Of a stretch of 64,000 nt of DNA, positions 11,609 through 22,249 are shown one piece after another. The notes under the pieces were generated by a model. It saw nothing but the letters and a program-made list of their open reading frames with translations, searched no databases and had not been told where the DNA came from. The stretch spans positions 62,001 to 126,000 of the forward strand of contig VTFK01000512.1 of the NCBI GenBank assembly GCA_009617715.1. The letters are read 5' to 3'. A program made the position numbers and the translations under genes. Positions within the stretch are counted from its first letter, which is position 1. Each line of letters opens with the position of its first letter. Source of the DNA: Plectrocnemia conspersa (taxonomy: Eukaryota; Arthropoda; Insecta; Trichoptera; Polycentropodidae).

Positions 11609-11794
11609 TTATGTTGATATATTTACATGAGGACGATTATCGGCGAGACATTTCCGACGGCGTGAAGCTGTCGCAGATGATGATGCCCATGGATGATCCT
11701 CAGGGTTCTTGTGGCTGTCTGCAGCGAACGTCAGGAGGTAGTTCATCTTGCGGCGTAGGTCGTTCAGGAGTTCCAAGTCGTCTCTCTGCGTGTG
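11609..11794 (-). other. Short coding-like open frame without start codon, product unrecognised
   Basis: A GC-rich patch reads without stops for 61 codons on the minus strand, from just after an in-frame stop at 11795-11797 to a stop at 11609-11611. It includes a hydrophilic segment reading DDLELLNDLRRKMNYLLTF followed by AADSHKNPEDHPWA. The composition (Leu/Arg/Asp/Asn balance, mixed GC-ending codons) looks more protein-like than other frames in the window. It has no ATG at its start, so it could be an internal exon (a CACACGCAG sequence sits at its 5' edge, but no pyrimidine tract) or a fragment of a mobile-element or captured gene. I do not recognise it. A plus-strand frame (11611-11856) overlaps and seems a shadow. 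Confidence 0.35.
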
Positions 11795-11859
11795 TCAGTG
11801 AAGGCGCGTCTACTGGTCTCTCTGACCGTCTCCTGTCTTACTCTCTGACTCTTTGACTG

Positions 11860-12540
11860 GCCAACTTGTGCTTTTTCCTGTAAAAATCGTAAATGTCGTC
11901 ACTGTACTTTTGAAGGAAGTCAAAATGTCTTTTTCAATGGATATCTATTTGATATTATTACTTCGATTTAATTTTTTATTAAATATAACTGCATGTATGC
12001 CATATAACGTTTCCTTAATCATAACACTAACTGAATATCCAAACGAATTATCATTTGCTTAAGCATTTTGAAAACTTATTACAGAGTAATAAACAGTCAA
12101 GTACTAAAATGTTACATAAAAACTCCAGAATGTTTTATATGTAACATTTAATTATTTGATTTTTCACTATGGATTTCAATGAAAAAATGTTTACTTAATT
12201 AAATTATTAAATGTGATTTTCAGCTGAAAATTGTACTTCGATTTTAATTCTATAAACTGCAATTTTTTTTCAACTAAAAAATTAATCAAGTAAATCTAAC
12301 ATAAAATAAGTTTTGAGATTAATTATATTTTTATTAATTTATCATAACCTTTATATGTTTCTACTTCCTTAAAATTTAATTTTACATATCAATAATTTTA
12401 ACTAACTATTGGTAACATAGAGTTGCTTTTAAATTTTATAGTCAAATTAAATCTTATTACTTTATTATTTTAAAAATAATATACATTTTTAAATTTTACT
12501 AGCTTTATGTATGAAAATGAATTATTGTACGTATTTTATT
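11860..12540. other. AT-rich spacer
   Basis: AT-rich, nothing recognised. Confidence 0.45.
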
Positions 12541-12780
12541 GACATTTTGCTGTAGCACGTAATCGGTTGTCGGCACGTCGTTGTTCAGTTTCCTTAGTGA
12601 TTTTATCGATATGTATTGCAGTAGAATTTAATAAATAAAATTTAAAAGTTTAAAGTAGCATAGTTGACCTAGAAATAACAACTGGGATGATGTGTGCAAA
12701 TGTCACGTCGCTACTCTCCATCGCTTGGGAGGAATTTTAATTGAAGAAAGATATATAAATTCTGTTTTATATTATAGATA
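12541..12780 (-). pseudogene. Repeat R, fragment of an Arg/Glu-rich repeat protein
   Basis: On the minus strand 12541-12630 reads KETEQRRADNRLRATAK without a stop, strongly like the second copy at 48600-48700 (KSAEETEQRRADDRLRKI). DNA similarity continues through GTGCAAATGTCACGTCGCTA, then GGGAGGAATTTT. Arg/Glu/Ala-rich 20-odd-residue repeats of this kind occur in mobile-element-associated proteins of insects (for example beside Helitron-type helicases); the assignment here is inference. Broken by stops and frameshifts outside the core. Confidence 0.5.
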
Positions 12781-12879
12781 TCAGAGATGTTAAACAAAAA
12801 ATGTTTAGAACAATATTGAGTAGTAGTGGACATAACGTACACCCATTTTTTATTTTTTTTTTATTTAAATTTAAACATT

Positions 12880-13310
12880 TCACCAACATTGTCGAAATGT
12901 TGCGGTGCCTTTGCGCTAAACATTCGCGACGAGCGTATAACCGCATTAAGGTAATTCTAATTTCGGGTCGTTATATGTTTTCGGTGAAATTTGAGGCTAG
13001 TCACGCCATGGCGTAAGTATTATATATTAAAGGTGGCAATCGGTCGCGAGATGTGTCCGATAGTGGCGTTGTGTAAATATTGGAGTGTTTCGTGTCGATA
13101 TGGCCTTACACAGTAATTCCTGTGTCAAATTTGTCGAGCGATTTCGTGGGATACGGCCATTACCGGCTGGACCCGAACAGATCGCGAGATCTGCACGAAA
13201 CTCTCCAATCGTCGCTGAATAAACTTGTCGCCTAACCGAATTATGAACGCTATTTACGCATGCTAGGTGAACGCTCGAAAATGCCTGTAATTAAACTTTT
13301 CCTACGTCGT
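12880..13310. promoter_or_regulatory. CpG-rich unique island
   Basis: A CpG-rich, non-repetitive patch. It contains CATGGC-GTAAGTAT at 13008-13020, a good splice-donor match, and many CG dinucleotides (for example GATCGCGAGATCTGC near 13180). No long frame. Candidate cis-regulatory element or noncoding exon. Confidence 0.3.
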
Positions 13311-13564
13311 TAGTCAAACTAATAATATATTTTCACCATTTTAGTTCACTTTAATCAATGATGAATAATATCTGATTTAACATCTTGTTTAATAATAATG
13401 CACAAACTATTTTTGCATAATATAACTTGACATTTAAAAAACCGTATTATGAGTTTTTATATAGGCTCTCTATTTAATTTATGGCAAATATAGATAGCTG
13501 TTAAAACAGATCTAGTTAAAAATATAAAATTCAAGAGTGAATTTCTTTAATTAGTTTCTTAGTG

Positions 13565-14880
13565 TTAAATGACTACAAAATAGCGACAAGTTTAATAACT
13601 GAAACACTCGTAACTCAGTAGGTTTACATTTTAAAGAAAAAATTGCTATTTATGAAACGTTTAAAAGCCTAAACTTCATCTAAATAAAATATAAAAAAAT
13701 AGTTTTTTGCTTCAAAACAAGCGATGTATCAGTTCGATCGGACACCCATACGAGCCATTTTGAGACTTTCAGAATAGTTAACGCTCTTAACTGCTTGGTT
13801 TTAAAGATTAAATATTCAATTTTTAGTATCGTATAGAACTACCCCCTATACGTTCTGAATGAAAAAAATATATATTTTTTTTTTATAAAATGGCGGTAAA
13901 TGTAAAAATTTAAAGTGTCATAACTTTGCAAAATAAAATCCTACTGAAAAATGTCGTACTCAAAAAGTGTTTAGAAACTTAATTTGCATTTAAAAACAAT
14001 TTTTAATTATTTTTTTTTCAATAAAAACCGAGTCTTACGGTATATTGACCGGGCCCCCATACGAGCTTAAATGCGACTTGGCATATAGTTAACGCTAGTA
14101 TTTGGTTCCTTTTCAAGATATAGACTTGAATTTTTGATACAAAATAGAGCTTTCGAATACACTTACGATACTGTCTAACAAAATTTTAAATTAAAAAAAA
14201 AGTTTTTTTTTTTTTCCAAAACACGTTTAGTGTTATGAGTCGATCGACCCACCATACATACGCTCATAAGACTTGCAATATAGTTAAGGTCAGTGTGAAC
14301 TTATTTATTCATATTTAAAGTTGAATTTTAGTGACAGTATAGAATTCTTGAGCATCCTGTATATGTTTGTTAGCAAAATCCAATGTGTCAATATTTTGCA
14401 AAATGGTGACAAGTATAAAAATTTAAACACTCGTAACTCAGTAGGTTTGTATTTTAACAAAAGATCGCTATACATGAACCGCTTAAAAGCCTAAACTACA
14501 TCCAAATAAAATATAAAAAAATAGTTTTTGCTTCAAAACAAGGGATGTATAAGTTGGATCGGACCCCCATATGAGCCATTTTGAGACTTTCAGAAGAGTT
14601 AACGCTCTTAACTGCTTGGTTTTAAAGATTAAAAATTACATTTTTAGTATTGTATAGAATTATTGAGTACCCCTTATATATTATGTATGAAACAAAAATA
14701 TAAAATTTGTTTACAAAATGGCGGCCAATGTAAAAATTAAAAGTGTCATAACTTTGCGAAATCAAATCGTACTAAAAAACGTCGTATTCAAGAAATGTTA
14801 AGTAGCTTTGTCTGCAATAAAAAAAAATTAAAAAAAAAAATTTCTTAAGAACAAGTTTTATGGTAAATTGACCGGGCTCC
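13565..14880 (+). repeat. Satellite array with about 820-bp higher-order structure
   Basis: Diverged monomers carry the box GGACCCCCATACGAGC or a variant near 13738, 14048, 14243, 14559 and 14870 (spacings about 310, 195, 316 and 311 bp). Each is followed by TTGxxACTTxCA-xATAGTTAACGCT and TGGTTTTxAAGAT. The block CACTCGTAACTCAGTAGGTTT and its downstream sequence recurs at 13602 and about 14426, roughly 820 bp apart, and those two copies are much closer to each other than to the units between them. That is higher-order organisation. Other shared blocks are AAAGTGTCATAACTTTGC at about 13912 and 14739. Noncoding. Confidence 0.8.
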
Positions 14881-15019
14881 AATCTTCCGCATAAAATAGG
14901 GACAGACATTTAAATCTGTATCTTGATTATCTACTTATGTATGTACATATATTAGACGCAAATTTGTACAAAAATATATTAAAACTTGCTATGAAACAAC
15001 ATCGAAACAATGTAATATA

Positions 15020-15880
15020 ATATAGCAATAGCTAAAAAATAGCATGAAAAATTGATAGATGAAATAAAAAGTGACTTAAATAAGGCGTGGAAAACCATAA
15101 AGAATAATTAATTCTACTCAAAGAAACGACATATTAAATATGGAAATTGTGGAAATATATATAAAGATACTTATGCAGAAAAAATAAATACATACTACAT
15201 TAGGAGTATAGAAAAGATTGTGAATTTAATACCTCAGTTTAATAAATTAGTACAATACAATAATTGAAAATTAAATGAAAATTCAGAGAATTTAAATCAG
15301 TATCATTAGAATAAATTTACAATATATTTTGTAAATTAAAAAAGAGAACCACTACTGATAAATTAAATGAAAATATAATTAAAGAAACTAGCAAAAGGAA
15401 CTAAATTACATTATTTAGTATATAAAGCACTCTCTGAATAAGAAATACCTGATCATTTTGAGATTGCTACTAATATATCTATACCTAAAATAAAAATGTT
15501 AAGGAAATGAGACCGATTAACGTGTAGCTTTATGTAGAAAATGTGATGGAAGAAGTAATAATCAAACAATTAAAGGATTTTATTATTTCTCAAAACATTC
15601 TATGTGAACAACACTTGATATTCAGAGAAAAACATTTCACTGAGACTGCATTATAAGTAGTTATATATTAAAAAAAAATATATAAAAAAACAGGTATAAA
15701 AAATAAATACAAAAAATAATCTGTCTATTTTAATTATTGTATAACAATATTATATAAGCTTAATAAATTAGATCAAAAGGTGTTTTAAAAATTACAAAAT
15801 AGGACAATGAGAGTAGTTTTAAACAAAAATAGATGTATTATTTGCAGAAGTAAGATGTCCAAAAAATATTGAAAATTAAT
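15020..15880 (+). pseudogene. Non-LTR retrotransposon relic (CR1/L2/Jockey-like reverse transcriptase)
   Basis: Plus-strand translation in shifting frames gives recognisable reverse-transcriptase pieces in order. First comes AEKINTYYIRSIEKIV (linker before the RT). Then DKLNENIIKETSK, then MRPINV-stop-LYVENVMEE and IIKQLKDFIISQNILCEQ, then FREKHFTETAL. These correspond to the family pattern RPI(N/S)VLP..EKV.E..L..F...N.L...Q.GFR..HSTE.AL. After a deletion of the catalytic core, KLQNRTMRVVLNKNR at about 15785-15845 matches the C-terminal LQNRAMR.ILN motif. Many stops and frameshifts; dead. The YxDD box is not seen. Confidence 0.75.
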
Positions 15881-15889
15881 GTTTTAGTA

Positions 15890-16380
15890 TTTATATATAA
15901 ACATTATATCTATGTTTCGATTAAATTTGTGTTCTCGAAATCTATGTTTGAGGGTCGTAAAAAAGAGATTTAGATTCCATCCGAAATTTTGACTTTAGTT
16001 AATTCGTAAACTATGAATTAATAATATTTTCCCAATTTAGCAGGACTTAGTTTTATGCATATTTAGAAAATCTATATACGGATGAGTTGATATTTTAATA
16101 TGCGCTTATCTGTAGCATATGTATGTATGTACATAAAGTTATAAATAACTATTATGTAGTATAAAACCTATCGTGACGCATTGGAGAAACCAATCAATTC
16201 GTCATGATATGCTGATTAATAAATTAACACAATTTAATTTTGTAATATTTAGTAAAACTTTTTTTTTAAAAATTCTGTTTTACAAAATACTCATGATAAC
16301 TTCTTATTAACAACTAATAGAAGTATGTTGTAGATTATAAACGGTCAAGTTGAACCTATGCACCGTCATCGGTCATAAAC
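15890..16380. other. AT-rich spacer
   Basis: AT-rich. TCGTGACGCATTGGAGAAACC at 16171 resembles TCGTGACGCATTGGGGTAACC at 27366, a small dispersed motif. Otherwise nothing recognised. Confidence 0.4.
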
Positions 16381-16399
16381 ATAATTCATGTTATATACA

Positions 16400-17380
16400 G
16401 TTTGAGTGGCACGGAGCGTGGCTAAAAGTTTTTTAGTGAACCGTTTCCTCGTCGACCGCTTTAACCCGCCTGCCCCGGAGCCGAAGCAAAAAATATTACA
16501 GAGAGGTGGTTCCAGCCGATCCCGACACCTTAAAAAATTGAGACGCGAACCAAAAAAATCAAATATTAACTTTTCAACAAACCTGCGTCTAAGTGTTCCC
16601 GAGACGAATCTACCTGAAATCGCTTTTGCGGGAGGTCAACGAGACCTCTCTGTCTCTCCATTTGCACGGGAATGTCTGGTGAGATTCGACAATTTTAGCG
16701 ACTCGAGAATGTAGCGCAATTCTCACTGCTTGAATATAGCCAAAAAATATTATACTGAAAAAATCTTTTGAATGATTGATCTCTCTGTTTTTTATGGTGT
16801 TGACGAATCTGTGATGATTCAAACTTCAACTCTAAACTATTACTGGAATTGCCACAAAATATACTTTGAATAGTACAAAATATTTATTTTTAAAATAATC
16901 GATAAAAGCATATAGGTATAAACTATTTGTCGAGATCCCAAAACTAAGCTGATTCCTATTAGAGTTTTTATTGGATTGTTGTTAGATATAATGAGAAAAT
17001 CGATGCTTGGGTAGCTACATAGGTGAATCTGGTGTTACTCGTCGGTAATGGTTGGTGTTTGAGATTGTTTACGGGTCGGACGTGTAAATGCGGTTCCTTT
17101 GGGACGCAGCGCAGGGGCGAGCGACCGTTTCCCTAATTTACATATATCCGATTCAAAAAATATGGAACAACAAAATGTCGCCGGCGCAATTTCGCTTTCC
17201 GCTCGGGCCGAAGAGGAGGCGGCTCCTTCGTCGAACGACGCAAGATAGAAAAAGAGAAATGACGACGGACATCATCGGGACGGGACTCGAGAGCGATAGG
17301 ACGCAATCGTCCTTTCAGAAAAGGGTATTTCTAAAAAAACATATCCAAGTTTTTTTCTGTGAAATTTAATCAAAGAATTT
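16400..17380. promoter_or_regulatory. CpG-rich island pair, small unrecognised frames
   Basis: Two GC-richer, non-repetitive patches (about 16400-16730 and 17030-17320). Plus-strand frames of 102 codons (16406-16714) and 93 codons (17088-17369) are Arg-rich but show no domain. The first is overlapped by a minus frame. I see no promoter or splice signal that would favour a gene. Best described as candidate regulatory or unknown transcribed sequence. Confidence 0.3.
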
Positions 17381-17542
17381 TCCTGTTATTTTTGTATACA
17401 ATATTTTATAGATATATACATACATATAATATTGATGTTTAATATAAAATAATCGTGAAAATCAGGCTTTCGGGGGGTGGGAGTGTGGGAGATCATGCTT
17501 TGCGTGTTGAGTTTGCATATAATGTGTATAATGCCTGCACTA

Positions 17543-17712
17543 CTCTCTAAAAGTTGGCCAAGGTTTGCCAAAGACGGAGAATATAATGGGTTACTTCTGT
17601 CGAGTTCGGTTCTGCCCGCTCTAAAATCTCTCTGAAGTTGTCCGAGGTTACCGAGAACGGGAGGTAAGGTGGGGGTAATTTAGTCGACTTGGCATTGTCG
17701 GCAAACGGACCG
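17543..17712 (+). repeat. Two-copy tandem repeat, period about 85 bp
   Basis: CTCTCTAAAAGTTGGCCAAG, then TTTGCCAAAGACGGAG and GTCGAGTTCGGTTCTGCCC, recurs as CTCTCTGAAGTTGTCCGAG, TTACCGAGAACGGGAG and GTCGACTTGGCATTGTCGG. The copies are diverged and lie in a GC-rich island. Confidence 0.6.
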
Positions 17713-18540
17713 AAGTCGGAGCTGCTCTTTCGAGCGCAAGCGGTGAGATACTTCTGCTTTCGCTCTCTCGCGTGTTAAGTGACGAGAGTGAGAAAGATAA
17801 TGATATGGTGTTACGCAAACTGAGATAGAACGAGTAGCTCGGTTCAATTTCAATATGCGCGTAGGCGTCTTATGGTCAACACGCATGACGAGCTCTGCAT
17901 CGTAGTCACGTGGTCAATTAATAATACCACATGCTTATCAGGGACTTCAACAGATTTTACTGACATCTTTTGGGCACCAAAAGGGATTAATTATATTTTT
18001 GATAGTATATTCTTTTAACAGGTATTGTTATTAATTTTTTTTCATATAAAATTAAATAATTAAAAAATAATTAGTGGTACTTGATTTTGTTAAAAAAAAT
18101 CATTTCGAATATCCTAGATCGGTTTATATAAATGTCACACCATAACGAATTTTTATTTAGAATCGATGACGACAAATTCTGGGATAGTCACAGATGTGGT
18201 GTTTGTATTCTGAAGTATAATTTTTATGCCTTATGGCATTTTACAAAAGCCGACAAAGATTTTGCGTAAATTTAATATTCACGACCGAAAAGTTTTCACT
18301 GATATTGTATTGGTGAGTGCCCACACAAACTTTTATAATTAACAGTAGCGTGATTTTAATAATATGACAATTTAAAAATTGCGATTATTTGGCACATTTT
18401 TCGATCGCGCGCAAATATGCTAGCTGTACGTGACAGCAGCCGCCGCGCGGACGTCATTCACGGCGCCTTCCAGAGAGTGTAGTGCATGCATAATAGTTTC
18501 CGCACCGAAACACCATCTACCGGAAAATAATCCTCAATAG
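17712..18540. other. Unique GC-richer patches in AT background
   Basis: Patches at 17690-17900 and 18400-18540 (with GCAGCCGCCGCGCGGACGTC near 18436) are CpG-rich; the rest is AT-rich. No gene recognised. Confidence 0.35.
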
Positions 18541-18549
18541 CTTCATGAA

Positions 18550-19500
18550 AGACTTTTTGGTACTGTTGCAGATTTATTATTTAAAGCCCATACTTTTTGG
18601 AAGAGGGAGGTTTAACGGTTACAATTACTTCCGAACTGCATGTTGAATTTCTATGTAATTTTCTGGAACCGATACTATTTAAACTTAGGAATACAATGTG
18701 TTTGTACAATATTCTCTCTTCACAGGATTCTAAAGCTCGCTAATATTATAATTTATTTCTTAATGTACAAATGTTTCTTTATTTTATTAAAAAAAAACCG
18801 CTACATATTTGCGAATTGTCATAGGATATTAATATACAAATGAATACACTTCCGCACATTATTCCCCTGGCCGTACTCGTTTTCTTATTGTTAACTATCA
18901 AGAAATTGAGACAATTTCTAGTGTTTTTTTTACATACTTATTTATTATTAAATATTTATTATTATATAGACTTTAGTTAGATATTATTTTTTAAATTATA
19001 TATTATAGCTACAACTTCTTGAATATTCAGTTGGATTCTATTCCATTATTTCAGTTTTTTAATGTTTGCAACATCGTTTTATCTATTTTGTTAAGCATAC
19101 ATAATATTGTTGATCAATAATTAAATTCGGGCAATATGACTAATAAATATTGATGAAAAACTACAGCATGATTTTTGTAATATTTTGCCTTTTAAGACTC
19201 TTCTTAGACTGTATTTATGAAATCTTTCAGAATTATAATTATTTTATGCGGCAGAGTTCGGGGTTATATAATAACTTCGCTAAAAACATCTTAGTTTAAA
19301 TGATTTTTTATCATAGTGGTTTTATATTTATATTATTTTAAATAGATCGCAATACTTTAAATGAAATAAAAAAAACTATTGTATTATAACAAAGAGAAAC
19401 ATCAACGTATTCATTTATACTTAATAGATTTTTCCAATGTGTCATGATAGCCATTATTCAATCATAAATTACACTATTAAATATTTGATAAAATAAAAAA
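18550..19500. other. AT-rich desert
   Basis: AT-rich, with only short low-complexity frames. Nothing recognised. Confidence 0.5.
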
Positions 19501-19513
19501 ATATGCTGCACTT

Positions 19514-20300
19514 TTAAAATATATGGGAACCATCGCACATATTTTTTTCTAGCTCCTTATTACTGAAAACATCCTTGTGTTTGGCAGGCTTGATGTTAAT
19601 TTGAATGGCTCGTGCAAGACGAGCGTTCTTGAGCGTTGACGTTCTGGCCGCGGCGCGTAAAAATAAGGGACGCGATTGCGACTCTTTAAGGCACGCAACT
19701 GAATGATTAAAAATAACATTGCAATCTTTTCGAACACTAGATATAGTTAGATCAAGTCGAGTGTGGCACAGTGTTCGATAGAATGCTTTTGCTGAATATG
19801 TTATGAGTAATTTTCCAGGCGAGTATCTCCCGAGCAGGCTCCGCTTCGCAACGCTCTCATTTATGAAACGGCTCTTCGTATCGGAGATAATACGAGTACG
19901 CTGTTCCAGTCTATAAATATACAGGTAAGACCGGGAGCCCGTTCTGTCTGCCACAAATTTAAACGATAATTACAGTGTTTATGGTTGGTGCGTAGCGTAG
20001 CATAGCGCTTGCATCCACCTAACTCTCCGCCGCACCGGGCGAAATTGATTCGGAAAACGACCTAAATAAATAACCCTCTGCGATTATACAATATACCAAA
20101 TCGATCGATAATGCGTAATCGCGCCGAAAACTTCCTGTCCCTACCGATGATTACACGACAATTTCCAACCGTACAGAAGCCGGGGCCTAATTGCCTCCAA
20201 ATAGCCACTCTCCGACTTTTTTAATAACGTTCATACACAAGCCTGTAATTTTTATAATCCTTCATTTCGGATCACCTACGGAAACACGGTCGTAAAGATA
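19514..20300 (-). other. CpG-rich island with the window's longest ATG frame (146 codons), product unrecognised
   Basis: A minus-strand frame from 19954 to 19514 is open for 146 codons. It is basic, with no signal peptide, membrane segment or domain I recognise. A second minus-strand frame in another phase (19549-19737) overlaps it. The flanking 19960-20300 is unique and CpG-rich. Length alone is weak support, because GC-richer DNA carries longer chance frames. I lean to noncoding or regulatory sequence. Confidence 0.25.
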
Positions 20301-21240
20301 ATACACTACGTTTGAAGAAAACGTTGATGTTTAGTAATTAAGATTTTTTAAATCTGGAGAAAAACTAATTAAGACTTTGGAATCATTAATCACGATTGAC
20401 CTTTACAAAGTACATTTTTCACGTGGCGTATTTTTACAAGATTCACTAATAACTTTTTCTTGTATGTATGTATAATTTATGGTTAGTTTGCGGTCGTTTT
20501 GAAAGTCGTGTTTAATATTGCATAATAATGTTCTATCGAAAATTTAATAATTACAACAGCAGCGTCTTACGCCATTACTAACATTTCCAATTAATAAATT
20601 AATATTTAAAGGTGTCAGGGAAATTTAAGGTAATTAATACAATATGCTCATAATATTTCATATATTTATTTTACTTAATACTCTCTGTATTAATATACTT
20701 ATCTATACTAATCAAATAATGAAGTGTTTTTCTTTAACAATACATACATAATACCGGTATTAATTAGAAAAAATAGTCAATACCGGTATTACTGGTATTA
20801 ACATTATTATTATTTTTTATTATTTGATAATAAAAAAACGAATTTATTTCAGTCGAGCTTCATAGCAAATTTAGCGAAAAATTTAAGGAATTTAAAGTCG
20901 GAACATTTGCCTTAAGGATATTGAATAAAGATGTAGTAATTATTGTCGTACTCGTACTATTTATTTTTTGGAAAAATAATATACAAGCAGTTCTGTCTTT
21001 GTTTTATGAAACGCTCTTTTGTCTTATAAAGATTTTTTGAATTTCACTTTTTTTTAGGTGAAAAATTTTTGAAGTCTAATTAATAATGCGTGTTGTCGGC
21101 CTCAAGCGATCCACGTGATTTGGATACCCCTGTCTTAAGCTATGAATTTGGGGAAATATGGTTTGATCAAATATCTGCAATAATATACCTAATTTAATAT
21201 TTTATCAGAAAATATTTACATTTCTTAAGATATATACATA
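20300..21240. other. AT-rich stretch with AATACCGGTATT palindromes
   Basis: The 12-bp palindrome AATACCGGTATT occurs at 20750-20761 and 20779-20790. The same palindrome occurs at 57632-57643 and inside the hairpin at 57657-57708, suggesting a shared small mobile element. Otherwise AT-rich, nothing recognised. Confidence 0.45.
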
Positions 21241-21242
21241 TA

Positions 21243-22232
21243 CAGGCGGCCCTCGACTTTCGCACATAATTGATTCCTGAAAATGTGGACGAATGTTGAA
21301 TGTACGAAAGTCGAGGAAAGTAAAAAAAATTGAAATTGTGTGTATTTTAAAATATTTATTTATCAAGTAAATATAATATGTTTAAGAGGCGTTTAAGAGA
21401 CACGTTAAAGTGGGATTTGCGGGTGTTTCACTATTTTCCACTATTCTTTTTCTTTTCTTCATATAGTATTTTATAACATGCTATATTTTTATTGATCGCC
21501 CCACGCACTTGGGATATGTGTTCTCCATTGGGATCACAATCTTCCATAATATTTAAAAATTTGTCAAGGTGCGTGAAGGCTTCATTCATATTTTTCATTG
21601 TTAAAGAGTTTTCCAAAATAAACCTGTCTCATCTACATTAAATATTTGGCTAGAGGAGTATTCTACATCTTGAATAGTTTTGGATAATTAGGAAATAAAT
21701 TCTTTTGCAGCATCTTAATCGCATCAGCCTATTCTCCAGTAAATTTAATAATATGAAAAGAATACCTCATTTTAAAATTGTAAAACCAACCGTTACTTGC
21801 TTGAAAAACCGTGTTAAAATATTTTTTTAATCTATCCTTTCAATCTTTGTGCAAACTAAGAGCTTTTGCTTGAATAATTTAAATACTCAGAGGGACATCT
21901 TTTTTGATGTTGGTCATCGATCTACGATGACAAGGATTTTTCATTTCATCCATATTTTTTTTTGCTGTGTTTTTTTAGAAACATATCATTAAAGATTGTG
22001 GAAATATATCTTTATTTTCCACAATTTTGAACGTATTATTAAATTATATTTTTATTTTGCAAAATTGAACATATCGTAAACCTGTTTGTATCATACGAAT
22101 GTCCAATTGAACAAAATTCACCGTTATCAGAACGTTTTTAAAAAATTTTTTTTTTTTTAAATTGTTTATTTTTAAATGTGCGAAATAGCGAATTGTGCAA
22201 AAGTTGAACGTTTAAAAGTCGAGGGCCGCCTT
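21243..22232 (-). mobile_element. Tigger/pogo-type DNA transposon, internally deleted
   Basis: A 990-bp element flanked by TA on both sides. Its terminal inverted repeats are CAGGCGGCCCTCGACTTT (21243-21260) and AAAGTCGAGGGCCGCCTT (22215-22232), with one mismatch at the last base. A subterminal copy of the end (ACGAAAGTCGAGG near 21305) follows, as in Tigger elements. Pogo/Tigger transposons (IS630-Tc1-mariner group) duplicate TA. The inside holds a broken transposase on the minus strand. Confidence 0.85.
21431..21990 (-). pseudogene. Tigger-type transposase pseudogene with catalytic core deleted
   Basis: Reading the minus strand from about 21990, pieces match the CENP-B/Tigger transposase order: ASNGWFYNFKMRYS (the W..FK.R part of the DNA-binding region) and KFTGE, then SSQIFNVDETGLFWK (first catalytic Asp of the DDE domain). 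The frame then jumps straight to LTMKNMNEAFTHLDKF, NIMEDCDPNGEH and INKNIACYKILYEEKKK. That is the C-terminal tail of Tigger proteins, where the usual pattern is DPN.E....(10-15)..A..CY..IYEEKK. Everything between the first Asp and the tail is missing, so the second and third catalytic residues are absent. Stops and a frameshift occur upstream. Confidence 0.8.
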
Positions 22233-22249
22233 TATCTTCAGTTGGTTAC

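Noticed and set aside
19514..19954. 146-codon minus-strand frame as a gene
   Set aside because: No recognisable domain, an overlapping same-strand frame, no splice or promoter context; kept only as an unrecognised frame in an island.
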